A stretch of DNA of 64,000 bases from Cladobotryum mycophilum (lineage: Eukaryota > Ascomycota > Sordariomycetes > Hypocreales > Hypocreaceae): the NCBI GenBank assembly GCA_036429605.1, contig CM071591.1, positions 1,426,001 to 1,490,000 on the forward strand, written 5' to 3'. Below the pieces are notes generated by a model. It worked only from the letters and a program-made list of their open reading frames with translations. It had not been told where the DNA came from and did not search any database. Below are positions 1 through 11,503 of the stretch, piece after piece. Every line of letters starts with the position of its first letter. The stretch's first letter is position 1. The position numbers and the translations under genes were made by a program.

Positions 1-1121
1 TAACTTTTACACCATAACCTTGTTCTCAACAGCCACATCGTGCCAGCCATGATATGATTGGGCATGCAACACGAGCACGAGGACTGAAATGAGTCAAGCA
101 AAAGAAATGCCATGCAACGGCAGTTTCATGCCAGCATCGTTTTCCCATTTCCGCTATCCCATGGAACATTACATCTTAATAATTCCCTACATTCTTACCA
201 TTACAGTGATTTTAACAAGTCATTAGTTATATTACTATAGGTTTTTTTAAAGGTATAATATACAGTACGCCTATATACACAGTACTGCCTTCTTTTAATG
301 CCGTTATTTTTCGATTAAATGTCATGAGCACAATCTGCGAAGCTAACTAGTCGAAGTTTATCCGGCAGATTGGCGATCAAGATCACGATGGGCAAATGAG
401 GCTGAACCACTGATGAATTGCAATATCACTGATTGATATCGCGCATCGAGAATAAAGCAGCGAGATCGCTACTATGTAGTAGCTAGAAAGCTATTATAAG
501 TAGATGGTGATTTCCTGAGGAAAAATACTCTTCAGAGATCAATAGAACTGATCATCGCCCTTTTGAAAGCAGCTAGTTAGCTGTTCCCAAGCCTCATAAT
601 CTCTCTCACTCAGATCGCTATGGCATTTCGCTATTCCTTCACGTCTGCCGTAACCCGGTCGTGACAGACTTTTAGAAAAAAACTATCGGCCAGTTTAAAT
701 ATTAGCCTAGAAACAAAATTTCTTATTATATAATCTAAATGGCTAGAAATGAGCCTTAAAAAATAACTCCTCGTACCGCTATTTACACCACTCCTAGCTA
801 TAGGGCAAGACTGAGCAATGCTTAAGATATTAGAGCTTAGAATAAGCAGTCCATAAGTAACGCCTAAGCCGGCATATACAAAAACAGCAATACGATTTTA
901 AGGGTGAATTCTAGCATTCGGATGGTATAACAGTTTTAAAGACATCAGATGAGTGTAGACCTCAAACTTTATAACTTTGACACTCCCACCCCAAAGTGTA
1001 TTACTTGAACTTAAAAGCTCCTATGCGTTCGACTTTGCTGCGAGTATATAATGAATCGCCCATCCCTCCCAAAACTCGACTCCTCCAACGTTCTTCCATC
1101 GGCAGTGACAAGAAAAAGAAA
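1..1121. other. intergenic, AT-rich, no gene seen
   Basis: No convincing reading frame. The stretch is AT-rich, especially about 180-300 and 660-960. A segment at 490-656 is a diverged copy of 7700-7875 (listed separately). A TATA-like element lies at about 1044, upstream of the F-box-like frame. Confidence 0.6.
490..656 (+). repeat. diverged dispersed repeat, copy 1
   Basis: By eye this aligns collinearly and in the same orientation with 7700-7875. Both contain, in order, a TATA-like block, a GAGAT-GAT block, an ATCATCG/ATTATCG block, a TTGAAA block, AGCT-AGCTG, a CTTTTTCACCCAGATC-like block and ACGTCTGC-ACCC. Many differences are C/T or A/G transitions. No coding sequence was recognised in either copy. 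It could be a mutated transposon fragment or a duplicated promoter. Confidence 0.45.
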
Positions 1122-2570
1122 ATGGATCCGTTTGAGAAACTACCCCCCGAGATTCGCGAAGTCGTGCTGGCCCAGGCGGCTACCCTGGCGGATGCACTCG
1201 CCATGACCTACGCATCACCGGTACTCCTTCAACAGCGTCGCCATTCCCAGGCCATAATTCTCAGAGCAAGGTACCCCGAGTTTTGCGATCCAAGCTTGCT
1301 AAATGACTCAATGGCCTTGTTGCTATTCCCGAAAAGAACTCGTCGTCAATATGAATATGAGGGGAGCGTACATAACTACCTCGTGCTTTGGGGGCACAAA
1401 GAGCTAAAATTACCTGATCCGATACGAAGACAAAAAGATTACTTTCACACAATTCTGGATCTGGAATAGCTCTGGGGACGAATAACAAAGTTCGCCGACG
1501 ATCTTGTTCGGAAAGCAACAAGCTCGCATCTTCGAGCCGCCTACATCAACCTACCGGAATGGTCTCATCCTTCGCTCCATCCTCACTTTTGTCCACCTCG
1601 TGCGCATCGCTCTACTTTAGATTCTCTATCATCAGCAGAAAAGAAGCGCATCTTCAAAGCCTTCTTGAGGTTCGATATTCTTTCGAGGCTTTTCCAGCTG
1701 CAAAATAACCATTATCGCACCCTGCAGGAATGCAATAGGAGGACTCTGGACCATTATGAGGGAAAAGGCTCAGCTGCTTGGGAAGTTGAGGGTATCATGT
1801 GCGTCGCTGAGTACATGCGTACCATGTACAGCGCAATAGCAATTCGCATTCTCCTGGTTCAGCCGCAGAATCAGCGCACAACCGAGGTCTGGGCTGATGG
1901 AGTCATAGCAGAGTTTCTCACTCGCGAGGCAACAGTCCCACTAGTGGATATACCCAACAATAGATTCAAGTTTTCCTCTTTATCTTTCCCTCGTCGGCGA
2001 GGGCGGTTTTCGTCGCCGAGCTGGACATGGGCGTATGCCTTTGACGGATTTGCCGACTTTCTTGCCCTGAAAGGCCTCGGCGAGCTTGAGAAGGTCCTCG
2101 AGTCGGGAGGAGATTATGCAGACGCCCTTTTCGCTTCAAGTGAAGCTGAAAAGGACGACACCGCCATGAAATGGGACTTGCAAAAGCGCCCGCTCTATGA
2201 GCATGTATTGGATGAATCTGGACCCCGAGTCTGGAAACGACTGAATACTAGCCGGCTTCGGGAGGAGTTGGTGTCATCCATAGAAGAGGAGCACCAAGTA
2301 CTCATTGACATCTACCGACAACGGGCATGGGCATTCTTCGATGCGGATGTGTACCCAGATACTTGTGTTTTCCCTATCGTCAGGGATATCCGCAGGGTAG
2401 AGGAAGGGTGGGATATTTCCCCTCACCCGTGGCACCCATATGCATCTCACCTAGGAAGTGGGTTTGGCGGCAACGTCAACGAGGCGGTAGAGGCCAAAGC
2501 AGCATTTGAAGATGCTGATCAATGGGTCTCTCCGACGGCGGCGTACCTGAAGACAAAGGCAGTAAAATAA
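1122..2570 (+). pseudogene. F-box-like protein gene interrupted by one in-frame TAG
   Basis: The frame starting at ATG 1122 (MDPFEKLPPEIREVVL) runs for 482 codons to TAA 2568-2570, except for one TAG at 1467-1469 (codon 116). The reading on both sides is protein-like and stays in the same frame. Downstream it continues as LWGRITKFADDLVRKATSSH and ends SPTAAYLKTKAVK. The N-terminal LPPEIRxxVL pattern is the usual opening of fungal F-box proteins, which act as substrate adaptors of SCF ubiquitin ligases; the rest I do not recognise. CAG to TAG is the simplest cause of the stop. A GT-AG intron covering the stop (1368-1469, 102 nt) is formally possible but has a poor branch site and would remove well-formed coding sequence. 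Starting at the upstream in-frame ATG 1023 would add 33 residues; 1122 fits better with the TATA-like element at about 1044. Confidence 0.55.
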
Positions 2571-3543
2571 ATGGATATACATACGTGATTAGACAAATAA
2601 TGAGAGTAATTAATAAAGCTGTATAATTACAATGTCTCGCGTCTCCCATGTAGGCGGATTAATGTTCAATCTCCCACCCCATAGCTCAATTCTCGTGCAC
2701 GTCTTTCCGCCGCTGATGAAGTGTAGAACAAGAGGCATCCCGCGTCACGACCAGGGCCAGCAAGGCATTGTCATAATATGTACAAGTTTAAGTTCACCAA
2801 GAGGTAGACTTCCACCGAGCTCTCATTCTCTTGAATCTAACAGCCATGCTTCGTAGTCCCACTTGCGGATTCTAGCAAGTGAGGCCAATGTCCTCATTTC
2901 TAGCAGAGCGCTATTCACTGGCCTCGCATTGTTTTATCCTTTAGGTATCGAACCGGCAATACGGCAATTATTTGGGTTCATATAGGAACGCCGTAGAATT
3001 GCTCTTGTTTTCGGGAAGGTCGTTGGCTACCATGTCCTTGTTTTGGGCTTACGGCAATCTGACGCAAGATGGCAAGCAAAAGTCCGTACGCGGGGTTGAT
3101 CTCAGCCATCAATAGTAAATGTCAACATTGAGTCGTAGAGATGGGAGTGGGCGATCGTCATGATGACTAGCTCGGCCACGGAGAGCCGAGTAACTATAAG
3201 AAAGAGGAGGAGAAGCCACCCGAGTCATCCGACTGAGGTCTTTCAGGGCGTCTCAGGGCATAAGAAGAAGTTGTATAATGAATTAGGGTTTCAATCTCAA
3301 CAGAGGGGCTGGAGCAAGGGGTTGGATAAGATGATCAAATTGGATTTGGCTGCGGTCATTGGGTTCTCATTCAACTGACTTTGAAGGCTGCTGACACGCC
3401 ACATATTGGACATTGGATGAGACGGCCGCGACTAATTGTAAACGATAATAATATTGATCTGGATAATTCACTGACTGTGCAATTATTTGGGATTTCAAAG
3501 AGCAGTGCGAGGTGTAAAGAAATCTTTTGATGTGCACCCGCGA
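2571..3543. other. intergenic, upstream region of the decarboxylase
   Basis: No gene recognised. Short open frames at 2632-2856 and 3160-3378 lack family resemblance, introns or a start context. The last part is the promoter of the pyruvate decarboxylase gene. Confidence 0.6.
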
Positions 3544-3553
3544 TATATAAATA
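3544..3553 (+). promoter_or_regulatory. TATA box of the pyruvate decarboxylase gene
   Basis: TATATAAATA lies 95 nt upstream of ATG 3639. The intervening 5' leader is CT-rich and ends CCACC-ATG, a usual fungal start context. Confidence 0.6.
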
Positions 3554-3638
3554 TCGTCACATCGTCACCGAAACTCTTTCCCCAAGTATCCATCTTTTGT
3601 CTGTATCAGCATTGCCGGTAACACCTATTCCGTCCACC

Positions 3639-6030
3639 ATGTCTGAAATCTTGGTTGGCGAGTATTTGTTTCGTCGTCTCAAGGAGATTGGTATCCAGAC
3701 TATCTTCGGGGTGCCTGGTGGTACGTTTGCAATCCCAATAACTTCCATCCTCACACTCCCTTCCTAACAAGAGCTCTGCAGACTATGAGCTCGTGCTATT
3801 AGACCTCATCCCGGCCTCGGGATTAAGTTGGGTCGGCACTCCCAACGAATTGGTCGGCGCGTACGCTGCGGACGGCTATGCCCGACTCAAGGGCGCAGCT
3901 GCTGTTGTGACAACTTTTGGACCTGGAGAGTTGAGTGCTCTCTGTGGTCTTGGGGGCGCATACTGCGAGTTTGTTCCTGTCCTGCACATTGTCGGCTATC
4001 CAACCACAAAGGCCCAGGGTAGTGGGAAGATCCTTCACCATACTCTTGGTGATAAAAGCTACGAGTGAGTGAATGAATTGCATGGCATGACATCCTGTGA
4101 GCAAACAGAGATGCTGATAGTGTGGCCACAGCCATTATGTCCGCATGTCGGCTGAGCTGTCATGTGCGACTGCTGTCCTAAAGGAATCCCACAACGCTGT
4201 CTCCGAGATTGATCGAGTCCTGAATGGTATGCCTCCTTGAACTTATCTGATGGGTTGCAATTTTCTGACCATGTTTAGCCATGATGTACCACTCTCAGCC
4301 GGGATAGTAAGTGATTTGAGTGTCAACCATTGCGTGATACTGTCCAATTTGGAGCTGACCCTGGGCTCAAAGCATTGGCATCTCCGAAGATGTGGCATTT
4401 ACCAAGATACCCATTGGTGCTCTTGAAACAGCTCCCATCGCAAGAGCCCTTCCCCGGGGGCCTCAGGATGACATGGCCATTGCAGAAATTGTCGCTAGGC
4501 TTGAGGCGGCCAAGTCTCCTGTAATCATAGTCGACGGGGGTGCCGCTCGTCGAGAATGGACCCCGCATGTTGAAAGTCTTGTCCAGGTACTACCCATCCC
4601 GCACTTTGTGACCATTCTGGGCAAGGGGGCTATCAATGAGGAGAACCCTCTGTTCGGTGGATGGTACGCCGGTGCAGGCTCTTGGCCTCGCACAATCAAG
4701 GCTGTCGAGCAAGCCGACTGCATTCTTTGGCTGGGCAACTTGCCATCAGATTTCAACACGTAAGCTTGGCAACGGACCATGGCGACTACAGCAAACTTGG
4801 GCTAAATTTCTTGTAGTGGAGTCTTCTCTGAGCATGTCGAACCTTCTGCCATCGTGGATTTCCAACGCTTCCATGTTAAAGTCTGTGGTATTTCCGCATT
4901 TGTGCAATGACAGAAGAGGCTAATTAGCCATAGGTCGGGGAGACGCAGTATAACGCCAGGATCAACCATGCAAGTGCTCAGCTTCATGTCGGCTCTACTA
5001 AAAGCTAATAGATACAATTCCTTAGGTGCTCCCAAAGCTTACGGAAGCTATAAAGGCCAGCCCTACACTTACCACCAAGGACCTAACAATGAAGTTGGAG
5101 CCCCGACCAGCTCCGATGTCAATGCCGTCCGAAATTACACAGGATTGGTTCTGGGAGGTGATACAATTCTCCTCACTGTGCACAGTGGGCAACTGTGGTT
5201 CAGCCAAGTGCTAACTTACTTGTCATCACCAGCGTGTATCGTCCTTCATCAAGTCCGGCGATCTTGTCGTTGCGGAAACAGGGACTGCCCAGTTCGGCAT
5301 TAGTGCCACAAGTCTCCCATCCGGGAGCCACTCTTGGACCCAGGCTATATGGGGAAGCATCGGATATGCCATTGCTGCAGCGATCGGTGGCTCTATCGCT
5401 GGCAAGGAGCTGGGCAAGTACAAGAGAATGGTGGTGTTCACCGGCGATGGAAGTCTGCAGCTCACCGTCCAAGCCTTTTCGCTGTTGAATCGTCATGGAA
5501 TCGTGCCTATTGTGTAAACCTCTAGTCCTCTCCAAAGTTTATTGACGTATGGCTAATACATATCAACCAGATTCATCCTCAACAATAAAGGGTATCCCAA
5601 GAGCCTTGCTTAGCCTCTCTCTCCGTTCCATGACGCTAACACTGAAGAGATAGGTACACTGTCGAGCGCTTTTTCCGCGGCTGGTCAGCCGAGTATAATG
5701 ACATTCCCATGTGGGATTACGGATCATTATTTCAAGCCTTTTCACCTCTATCGGGTACGAAGAGCTTCAAAGTCAGGACCGCAGCAGAACTTGACGCGCT
5801 ACTGTCTGATGAAAGATTTCAGACGGCTACGACTCCTCAGGTTAGCGTCGCTCCCTTTTCCTTTTGCTTTTATTCTTCTTCTCCCTTCATCTGCATTTCC
5901 CTTTCCTTTTTTATGTTTTCTAAAAACGAGATAGCTAATTATAATATTATTGTAGTGCGTTGATATGGACTTGGGCGTAGACGACGCTCCTGTATGGCTG
6001 AAGAAGGTGTTTGAATCAAAGAAAAAATGA
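3639..6030 (+). CDS. pyruvate decarboxylase (thiamine-diphosphate enzyme)
   Basis: Decarboxylates pyruvate (possibly indole- or phenylpyruvate) to an aldehyde; cytosolic by family. Exons: 3639-3720, 3782-4064, 4132-4226, 4279-4306, 4373-4759, 4817-4880, 4934-4987, 5026-5157, 5233-5513, 5571-5591, 5654-5840, 5956-6030. Together they give 562 aa, the usual family length, and every phase closes. Visible catalytic features in order: GVPGDYEL spanning intron 1 (the Asp), GTPNELVGAYAADGYAR (the cofactor-activating Glu), the HH pair in KILHHTLGD, ETGT, the diphosphate-binding GDGSLQLTVQAF then FILNNKGYTVE. The two boundaries around 4880-5025 are the least certain (GTCTGT and GTCGGC donors; the second intron would be only 38 nt). 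There are eleven introns, many of them near 60 nt. The gene stands alone: an F-box-like pseudogene lies upstream and about 3 kb of apparently empty DNA follows. It could be an aryl-pyruvate decarboxylase rather than the fermentative enzyme; the sequence alone does not decide. Confidence 0.92.
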
Positions 6031-8819
6031 GATTTAGGGCGGGTGAGGATATTGTGAAGTAGGGCTTGCAAAGTGACTAGTTGTACCAAATTGCCACAGA
6101 CCATCCTAGGTCATAATAATGACTGTTGTTTAAACTTGGCTGATCCACTACTTCTACTACTGTTACAACGGAATGTGATGCATGGATTCATCACTCAGGG
6201 TTTTGTATTGGAATCTAATCTTGCTACACCTCATTCGTACCCCTATTCTCGGCAACGATTTCGGGTATCTCCTTCCCCTAGACCTGACAACTTACTACTC
6301 CTACAAGGAATCGTGGATCAGCAGATGCCCACATCCTCCCTCAATCATTGACGTAATGATTGTCGCTTCCCCTTAGCGTAAAATCCCACTGTCGCTGATA
6401 TATCATACGTACTACGTCAATAGTACATTAGCGGCGGCATCATAATATTTATACCCTATCGGCTTCTACAAAACTGACAACATGACTCTCCAAGTCTTAA
6501 CCAGATTGGGAGGTCAATGATCGTTCGCATTGCCACATCCACCGAAATAAGAACAGCGATAAGGAGTATGAAACATACATTGGGGAATATATGCCAACAC
6601 ACCGATTAAATAGGATTGGTGTGTTGGATCAAGGCAGCTATAGTGGTGGGATGAACACTGCCAGACATACCAGGGGAGGAGGTCGCCTCCTCATGCTGGG
6701 CTGTGTTGGACTCTCGTCTACTGGGAGCCTTAGCGAACACCAGCCTCGCCTCTACAGCCGTATGGCAGTTCCGGGGTTATCTGTGCCGAAGGCATCTTAT
6801 CGTGGATGCGACGATTCAACGAGCATAGCTGAGTACAAATTGCGTCCTTGTCAATACAAGGGATGGGCTTCTTTTTGCAGGCTGGTGGCAGTACAGTATA
6901 GTACCACTTGTACAGATGTCAGCTTCTTTGGGTTTCTCCCGGGATGTCCTCGCTCTTAGCAGTTTATCCCCTACATATCATTGATTGATATTCCCTCCAT
7001 ATACCGTCCACACACAATCGGACTGCCAAGAGCTGGTGTTTGCATCTTTTCCCCTGCCCCTCCTTATTACAGCCACTGACGCACTGTCCGTCTTACTAAT
7101 GCATCATTGATACATGCGTCCATGTTTGTGTTTCGATGTAGCTGCATCATGCCAGCCAGTCAGCCACTGCAGTGCAGTGCAGTGTAGTGCGGCTTGACAA
7201 TGCCCACATAACTGACGTAAGATGCATATGGCTTTAGACTGCTCACCAACGTCCTGAGCGAGACAAATTACGTAGATGCATACCAGAGCCAGTCCGTTTC
7301 ACGCATGAGGCGCCAACACGAGAGCAGATCCACACTCACTAATTATGTGCCTTGTCTAGTGGGTATACTGCAACCGCATTTCCCCGTTCTTAAAAATTGC
7401 AGACTACTCACTGGTTCATATTGTATTGCTGTACGGCGACCAAACTTCAAAAAAGGCGATGCATTGAATTAACAACAATGTGACTTACTTAGCCATCGAT
7501 CATCTACTCCTCAAGAAACCCTAAGAAAGCTCTAGCCAGAATTTCACCGGTTAGGGAAGGCAATCACAAGCCACAAAGGCAAACTACGTCAAGCTTTAAG
7601 AAGATCTAGATGATCAATACGTTATAGAGTCAGCTGAAATGGTATCTATTACATATTCATGATATCAGTAGGAAACCATCTGGCAGTTGAATAGCTGTTA
7701 GATTCTTATATAAATAGACAGCGACCTCCATTGGATAGAAGAAGCTCCATAGAGATTGATACAACCGATTATCGTCTTCTTGAAACAGTGAGATAGCTGC
7801 TCCTTTTGCACTTGCAATCTTTTTCACCCAGATCATTTAGCTTCCAAGACTTCTCTTGACGTCTGCTACCCTTGACTCTGACGCTCCTTTTATCTTGCTA
7901 TCTCCAACACCAATTGTCTTAACCCGGGATATCATTGCGCACTTGCCAATATATGATCAACTTTCCTTTCGTTTCTTCTAGCGATTCTTTTATTAATACC
8001 TATGCTGTGCGAATATCCGAATATGACATCGGATCAGGTGTTGGTGAGCCGGACCGTAATTTCCTCCCGACACGTGTACAACCAGAGTGCTAGAGCGTTG
8101 TCATAATATACAAAGATGTATTCTAAGATTGAGGAAAATGCGATTTAAAATGTCGGCTGTTGAATCCCATTCTCTAAGCCCAAACGGTACGCAGAAATTG
8201 AGAAGATGCCTGGCTTTCGCGTTGGAGGTCGCTTGGCGCTTCGGACCGCTCAAGGTAGATCGGTCCGGACCATTCCTTTGACGTTGAAATACCTTGGACC
8301 GAAGTGGCTGGTCCATGGATTCCTTTAGTTGTCCCCTCAAGTGTTTTGTGAGACGCTTCCCCAAACATTGCCGTTAAAGATGACGTTGATGGAAACAATT
8401 TATTACCTAACCTTGCACGGGATGCATTTACCGCAGGCTCTGGTTAAGTGCAGCGGTAATAAAAAATGGTATACAAGAATGACTTAGGTGGTTTTTAGTT
8501 AAGGTGAAGGCTTTTACTTACAGAAAAGAGCCCTGTCGATGTAAGAGGGAAGCTTGTCTCCGCATGCGGCTGCAGAGAGACGCGAGACATGGGTCTCCTC
8601 TCCCAACGGAGAAGCTACATGAGTGGACTCCCAACCTCCGGCAGCGCCACTCGTTCAGCTTGCAGGTCTCGCATCACGATACGGCCCCAAGGTCTGGCGA
8701 ATGAGATGAGCAGCGACAGCGCTGATCAAACAGAATTTCCACAATGAGGACATGAGGAGGAAGAAAAGATTGCAAACACCTGACGTGGCAACCCCGCCAA
8801 CACTTGAGCGTCACACACG
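6031..8819. other. long intergenic stretch
   Basis: Nearly 2.8 kb without a recognisable gene. The open frames at 6591-6959, 8087-8281 and 8504-8704 show no family motifs and no splice structure. Around 7170-7190 there is a short TGCAG/TGTAG tandem. Copy 2 of a diverged repeat is at 7700-7875. Confidence 0.55.
7700..7875 (+). repeat. diverged dispersed repeat, copy 2
   Basis: Counterpart of 490-656, same orientation, 7.2 kb away. It contains TATAAATAGACAGCGACCTC near its start, where copy 1 has TATAAGTAGATGGTGATTTC. The paired changes are largely transitions, as expected for RIP acting on a duplicated sequence, but no statistics were computed. Confidence 0.45.
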
Positions 8820-8827
8820 TATAAATA
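8820..8827 (+). promoter_or_regulatory. TATA box upstream of a putative small gene
   Basis: TATAAATA is followed by a C-rich tract and by a leader holding a three-fold CATCTACCATC repeat (about 8883-8912). This is the composition of a fungal 5' UTR and suggests that transcription enters the following region. Confidence 0.4.
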
Positions 8828-9036
8828 ACCCCTCCCTCCCCCAACTACTAACAAGATAACCTTCATTCTCTACAATAATCAAGCATCTACCATCCATCTA
8901 CCATCCATCTACACTGCCATTATCACCATTACCAGCTGCAATAATGACTTAGGTTAGTTGCTATCAGGCCCAGGTGCATCTCTGACTTTAGGAAACGTCA
9001 TGACTTACGTGCAAACCTGTGCATCAGAAACGTTTG

Positions 9037-9369
9037 ATGCTGCAATTGAAGCCAGAAGCAGGACAAGCTTTAAGGGCCATTCCACAGTAAAGCATCCTGG
9101 AGAGGGAGCTCGGGGTATATCGATACTGACAATTTCCTAGAAAGGTTGAACAGTCTGGTGGAAGAGTCCTACCCGCCCCTTTGATCTTTCCCCCGGTGGT
9201 TCACTTTGTGTAAGTCATGGCTCCTTGGTTTTACATCCTACTCTTGTAATGCTGGGCTAATACGACTTTTTCTTACTATAGCGTGTCCGAAGAAATTGCT
9301 GCGAGCATAAAGGAAGAGTATGGAAGCTCTATCCTGAGGACGATGGCCGAGGAAAATGAGGAAGAGTGA
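9037..9369 (+). CDS. putative small three-exon gene, unknown function
   Basis: I do not recognise this protein. Exons 9037-9086, 9141-9209 and 9282-9369 would encode 68 aa. Intron 2 is textbook: GTAAGT donor, GGGCTAATAC branch region, TTACTATAG acceptor. Intron 1 (54 nt) has GTAAAG, ATACTGAC and TTTCCTAG. The joined product is a mixed amphipathic sequence containing PAPLIFPPVVHFVVSEEIAA and an acidic C-terminus AEENEEE. A TATA box lies about 200 nt upstream. The start is uncertain: ATG 8944 is followed at once by a stop (ATG ACT TAG), and ATG 9000 leads into another frame. The locus may therefore be a decayed gene, or its first exon may be missing from my model. Confidence 0.35.
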
Positions 9370-10599
9370 AGCGTGACGATGCGCGCACTGCTACGAGATT
9401 CGTGATCATGATCGTTGAACGTACTACCTAGTCTAGATGTGAATACATTCATTTGTTTTACCTGCTAGTCATCATTGCCAGTAGCAGGGGATGTATATGC
9501 CGCGTTACGAGAATCCGACTACCTGAGATCAACACGCCGTTGCCAGATCCTACCCCCGAATGTTCCACGTCTCACCACTCTACCCATGCTAGTACAATAA
9601 ACTTCCAGCGCCAATCTCTTCTGATGATATTCTAGGTTCTTAACATTCATGGTAAAGTCGAATTTGTAGGATATGAAACCCCGGTGACCCTCAGAATAGC
9701 CTCAGTCCCCAGTCGAGATAACCCATTGAGGAGCCCTTGATGAGTCCGTGGTTCCAAGGGGCATTCTAGGGCGCTGCATATCTACTGGAGTAAAACCTGT
9801 ATAGTTAACTGACGTAATATGAAGATGGCCAGAGTGTTGATCTGCATGTATATCTACCGACTAGTGAGTTCACCTGCATTAGGCGCGGGGTAACCTGCAG
9901 GATACTGAGCGGGGTAACTTCTCTTGTATTTGCACGAAAGTGGTTTACTGAATGTGTCAACTTGTCTCTCGATGTTCAACTTGGACAAGACACCTGATGT
10001 GATTTCATATGTTTTCAACGTCCTCAACAAGCTTTTTGAGAGACGATAATGTTGATATGTTCTATAGCCACGTCCCCAGCCAATTTATTGGTAGTGATTA
10101 TCCGTGCCCAAGTTATAAGTAGTATTTGTAAGTTGCAAATCTTGTCCGTTTAGGGCTAGACTGCTAATGCAGTATTGCTACCAAGGTTCCCTTAACGAGT
10201 AGACCTGAAATGTTTTCTTACTCAGTTATCAAAGTGTGCTATTATTAACATTAGGTTGCATGCGGGGCAGATGATGCCACAATGTCCCAATTAACCATGC
10301 AATTGACTTTTACAAGAGGATCAAATAACGTAATATCCATCATTGGCGCCTTTCTAGTAATACCTACATCTTTGCATATCACGAGCGTCTCTTCGTCAGT
10401 TTCGCAGTGAATCTGGACCAGAGTCGCATCTCATAGGTACAAGTACGGAACACATATGGGCCAATGGCTCTTAACGTGTGAGATAGTTGCTGTGGTGGTG
10501 CAGATCACAGGGGCGACTGTTGCATGCACTATATACAAGGAGAGTTTGTTGGAGATGTGTGGTTAGTGGACGCTGGATTGAATAGATTTCCAAGTGCTT
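9370..10599. other. intergenic, nothing recognised
   Basis: No supported reading frame, RNA gene or repeat. Base composition is mixed with scattered AT-rich patches. Confidence 0.5.
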
Positions 10600-10810
10600 G
10601 GGATCTAGCTAGATCTGGCTGGCTGCTCTGTTCAGCACTTTGGGGAGTGCGACGCCTCGCCATCTGCCGTGCAGATGGATGAATTGTCTAGCAGCCCCAG
10701 CAACTCGACAGCCTTGGAATACGCCCATGGGTCTCCCCAAGAACTCTGCATTCTCAATGGCGAGGTCATAGGCATCTTCGTAGCGGCGCCTCTCACCGGC
10801 CAGGCAAAAG
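10600..10810 (-). pseudogene. possible gene fragment abutting tRNA-Val
   Basis: Read on the minus strand, about 65 codons are open and protein-like (RRRYEDAYDLAIENAEFLGR, then a Gly/Ala-rich part). The frame stops just before the tRNA and has no start, intron or other end. Base composition is richer in GC than the surroundings. The plus strand is also open here, so coding direction is not proved. I read it as a truncated gene left next to a tRNA, but it may be chance. Confidence 0.25.
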
Positions 10811-10816
10811 ATACAT

Positions 10817-10905
10817 GGTTTCGTGGTCTAGTTGGTTATGACATTTCGTTAACATCTCTGTTGACACCACCGAAAAGGTCCCCGGTTCGAGCCCGGGCGA
10901 AATCA
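10817..10905 (+). tRNA. tRNA-Val (anticodon AAC) with 15-nt intron, copy 1
   Basis: A 7-bp acceptor stem GGTTTCG/CGAAATC with discriminator A, a D arm GTC...GAC, anticodon stem TTTCG/CGAAA and T arm CCCGG-TTCGAGC-CCGGG all fold. The 22-nt anticodon loop reduces to TTAACAC once a 15-nt intron (10855-10869) following position 37 is removed, leaving AAC at 10851-10853. The mature RNA is 74 nt without CCA. It closely resembles the yeast tRNA-Val(AAC) consensus as I remember it. An identical copy lies at 41308. Confidence 0.95.
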
Positions 10906-10913
10906 TCTGGTTC

Positions 10914-10918
10914 TTTTT
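10914..10918 (+). terminator. RNA polymerase III terminator of tRNA-Val copy 1
   Basis: A run of five T begins 9 nt after the end of the tRNA. Confidence 0.6.
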
Positions 10919-11503
10919 GGTCTAGGCGCGCATTCGTACAAAAAAGCCCATAGATAGGGGGCGTGTTTTTTTCTTCGTTCTTTTCTCTTAATAGGTGCTA
11001 GAAATTTCTTGAGGAATCCTAACTCTAAGACTGCATCCAAGACGAGAGACTGTGAAGGATGATGGCCTTGTAGAAGTACAAAATACAGAGTCGAAGCACG
11101 GATGCGCTACTTATCTAGATTAGTACCCAATTAGGCAAACTGCTAAGTGGAATTTCCTAAATAAGTAAGCAACTAATGTTAACCGCCCATGGGCCGTACC
11201 GAGCCGTTAGCTCGAGCGAGGCTTCCCCAGCTTCTCTAACAATGCTAACTCACGGGCTTATAGTTGGGCGGTAGTTACGTTGCTAGTTAAATGAAATGAT
11301 AAGGGTGAATAAACACAAAGAGTTGTTATAGTAATGCTGTCTCGATGGCTGCTTCAAATTTGGACATATTACTGGCAAATTTTAGCTATCTCGCATATTA
11401 GATCACCCTTCTAGCACACCTCTTTCCATCATTTAATTTTTTCGCGTCTTCATCCACTTCTCAGTCAATCCAAGTCAAGCGACTACCGATCCCGCCGATT
11501 ACA
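10919..11503. other. intergenic
   Basis: No gene recognised between the tRNA and the 3' end of the terpene synthase gene on the opposite strand. Confidence 0.6.

Noticed and set aside
6591..6959. 122-codon open frame on the plus strand
   Set aside because: No ATG-proximal context, no introns, no family features, low-complexity codon use; likely chance.
10669..10953. Plus-strand open frame running through tRNA-Val copy 1
   Set aside because: It overlaps the tRNA gene; the same tRNA sequence gives the same pseudo-peptide at 41280-41555.
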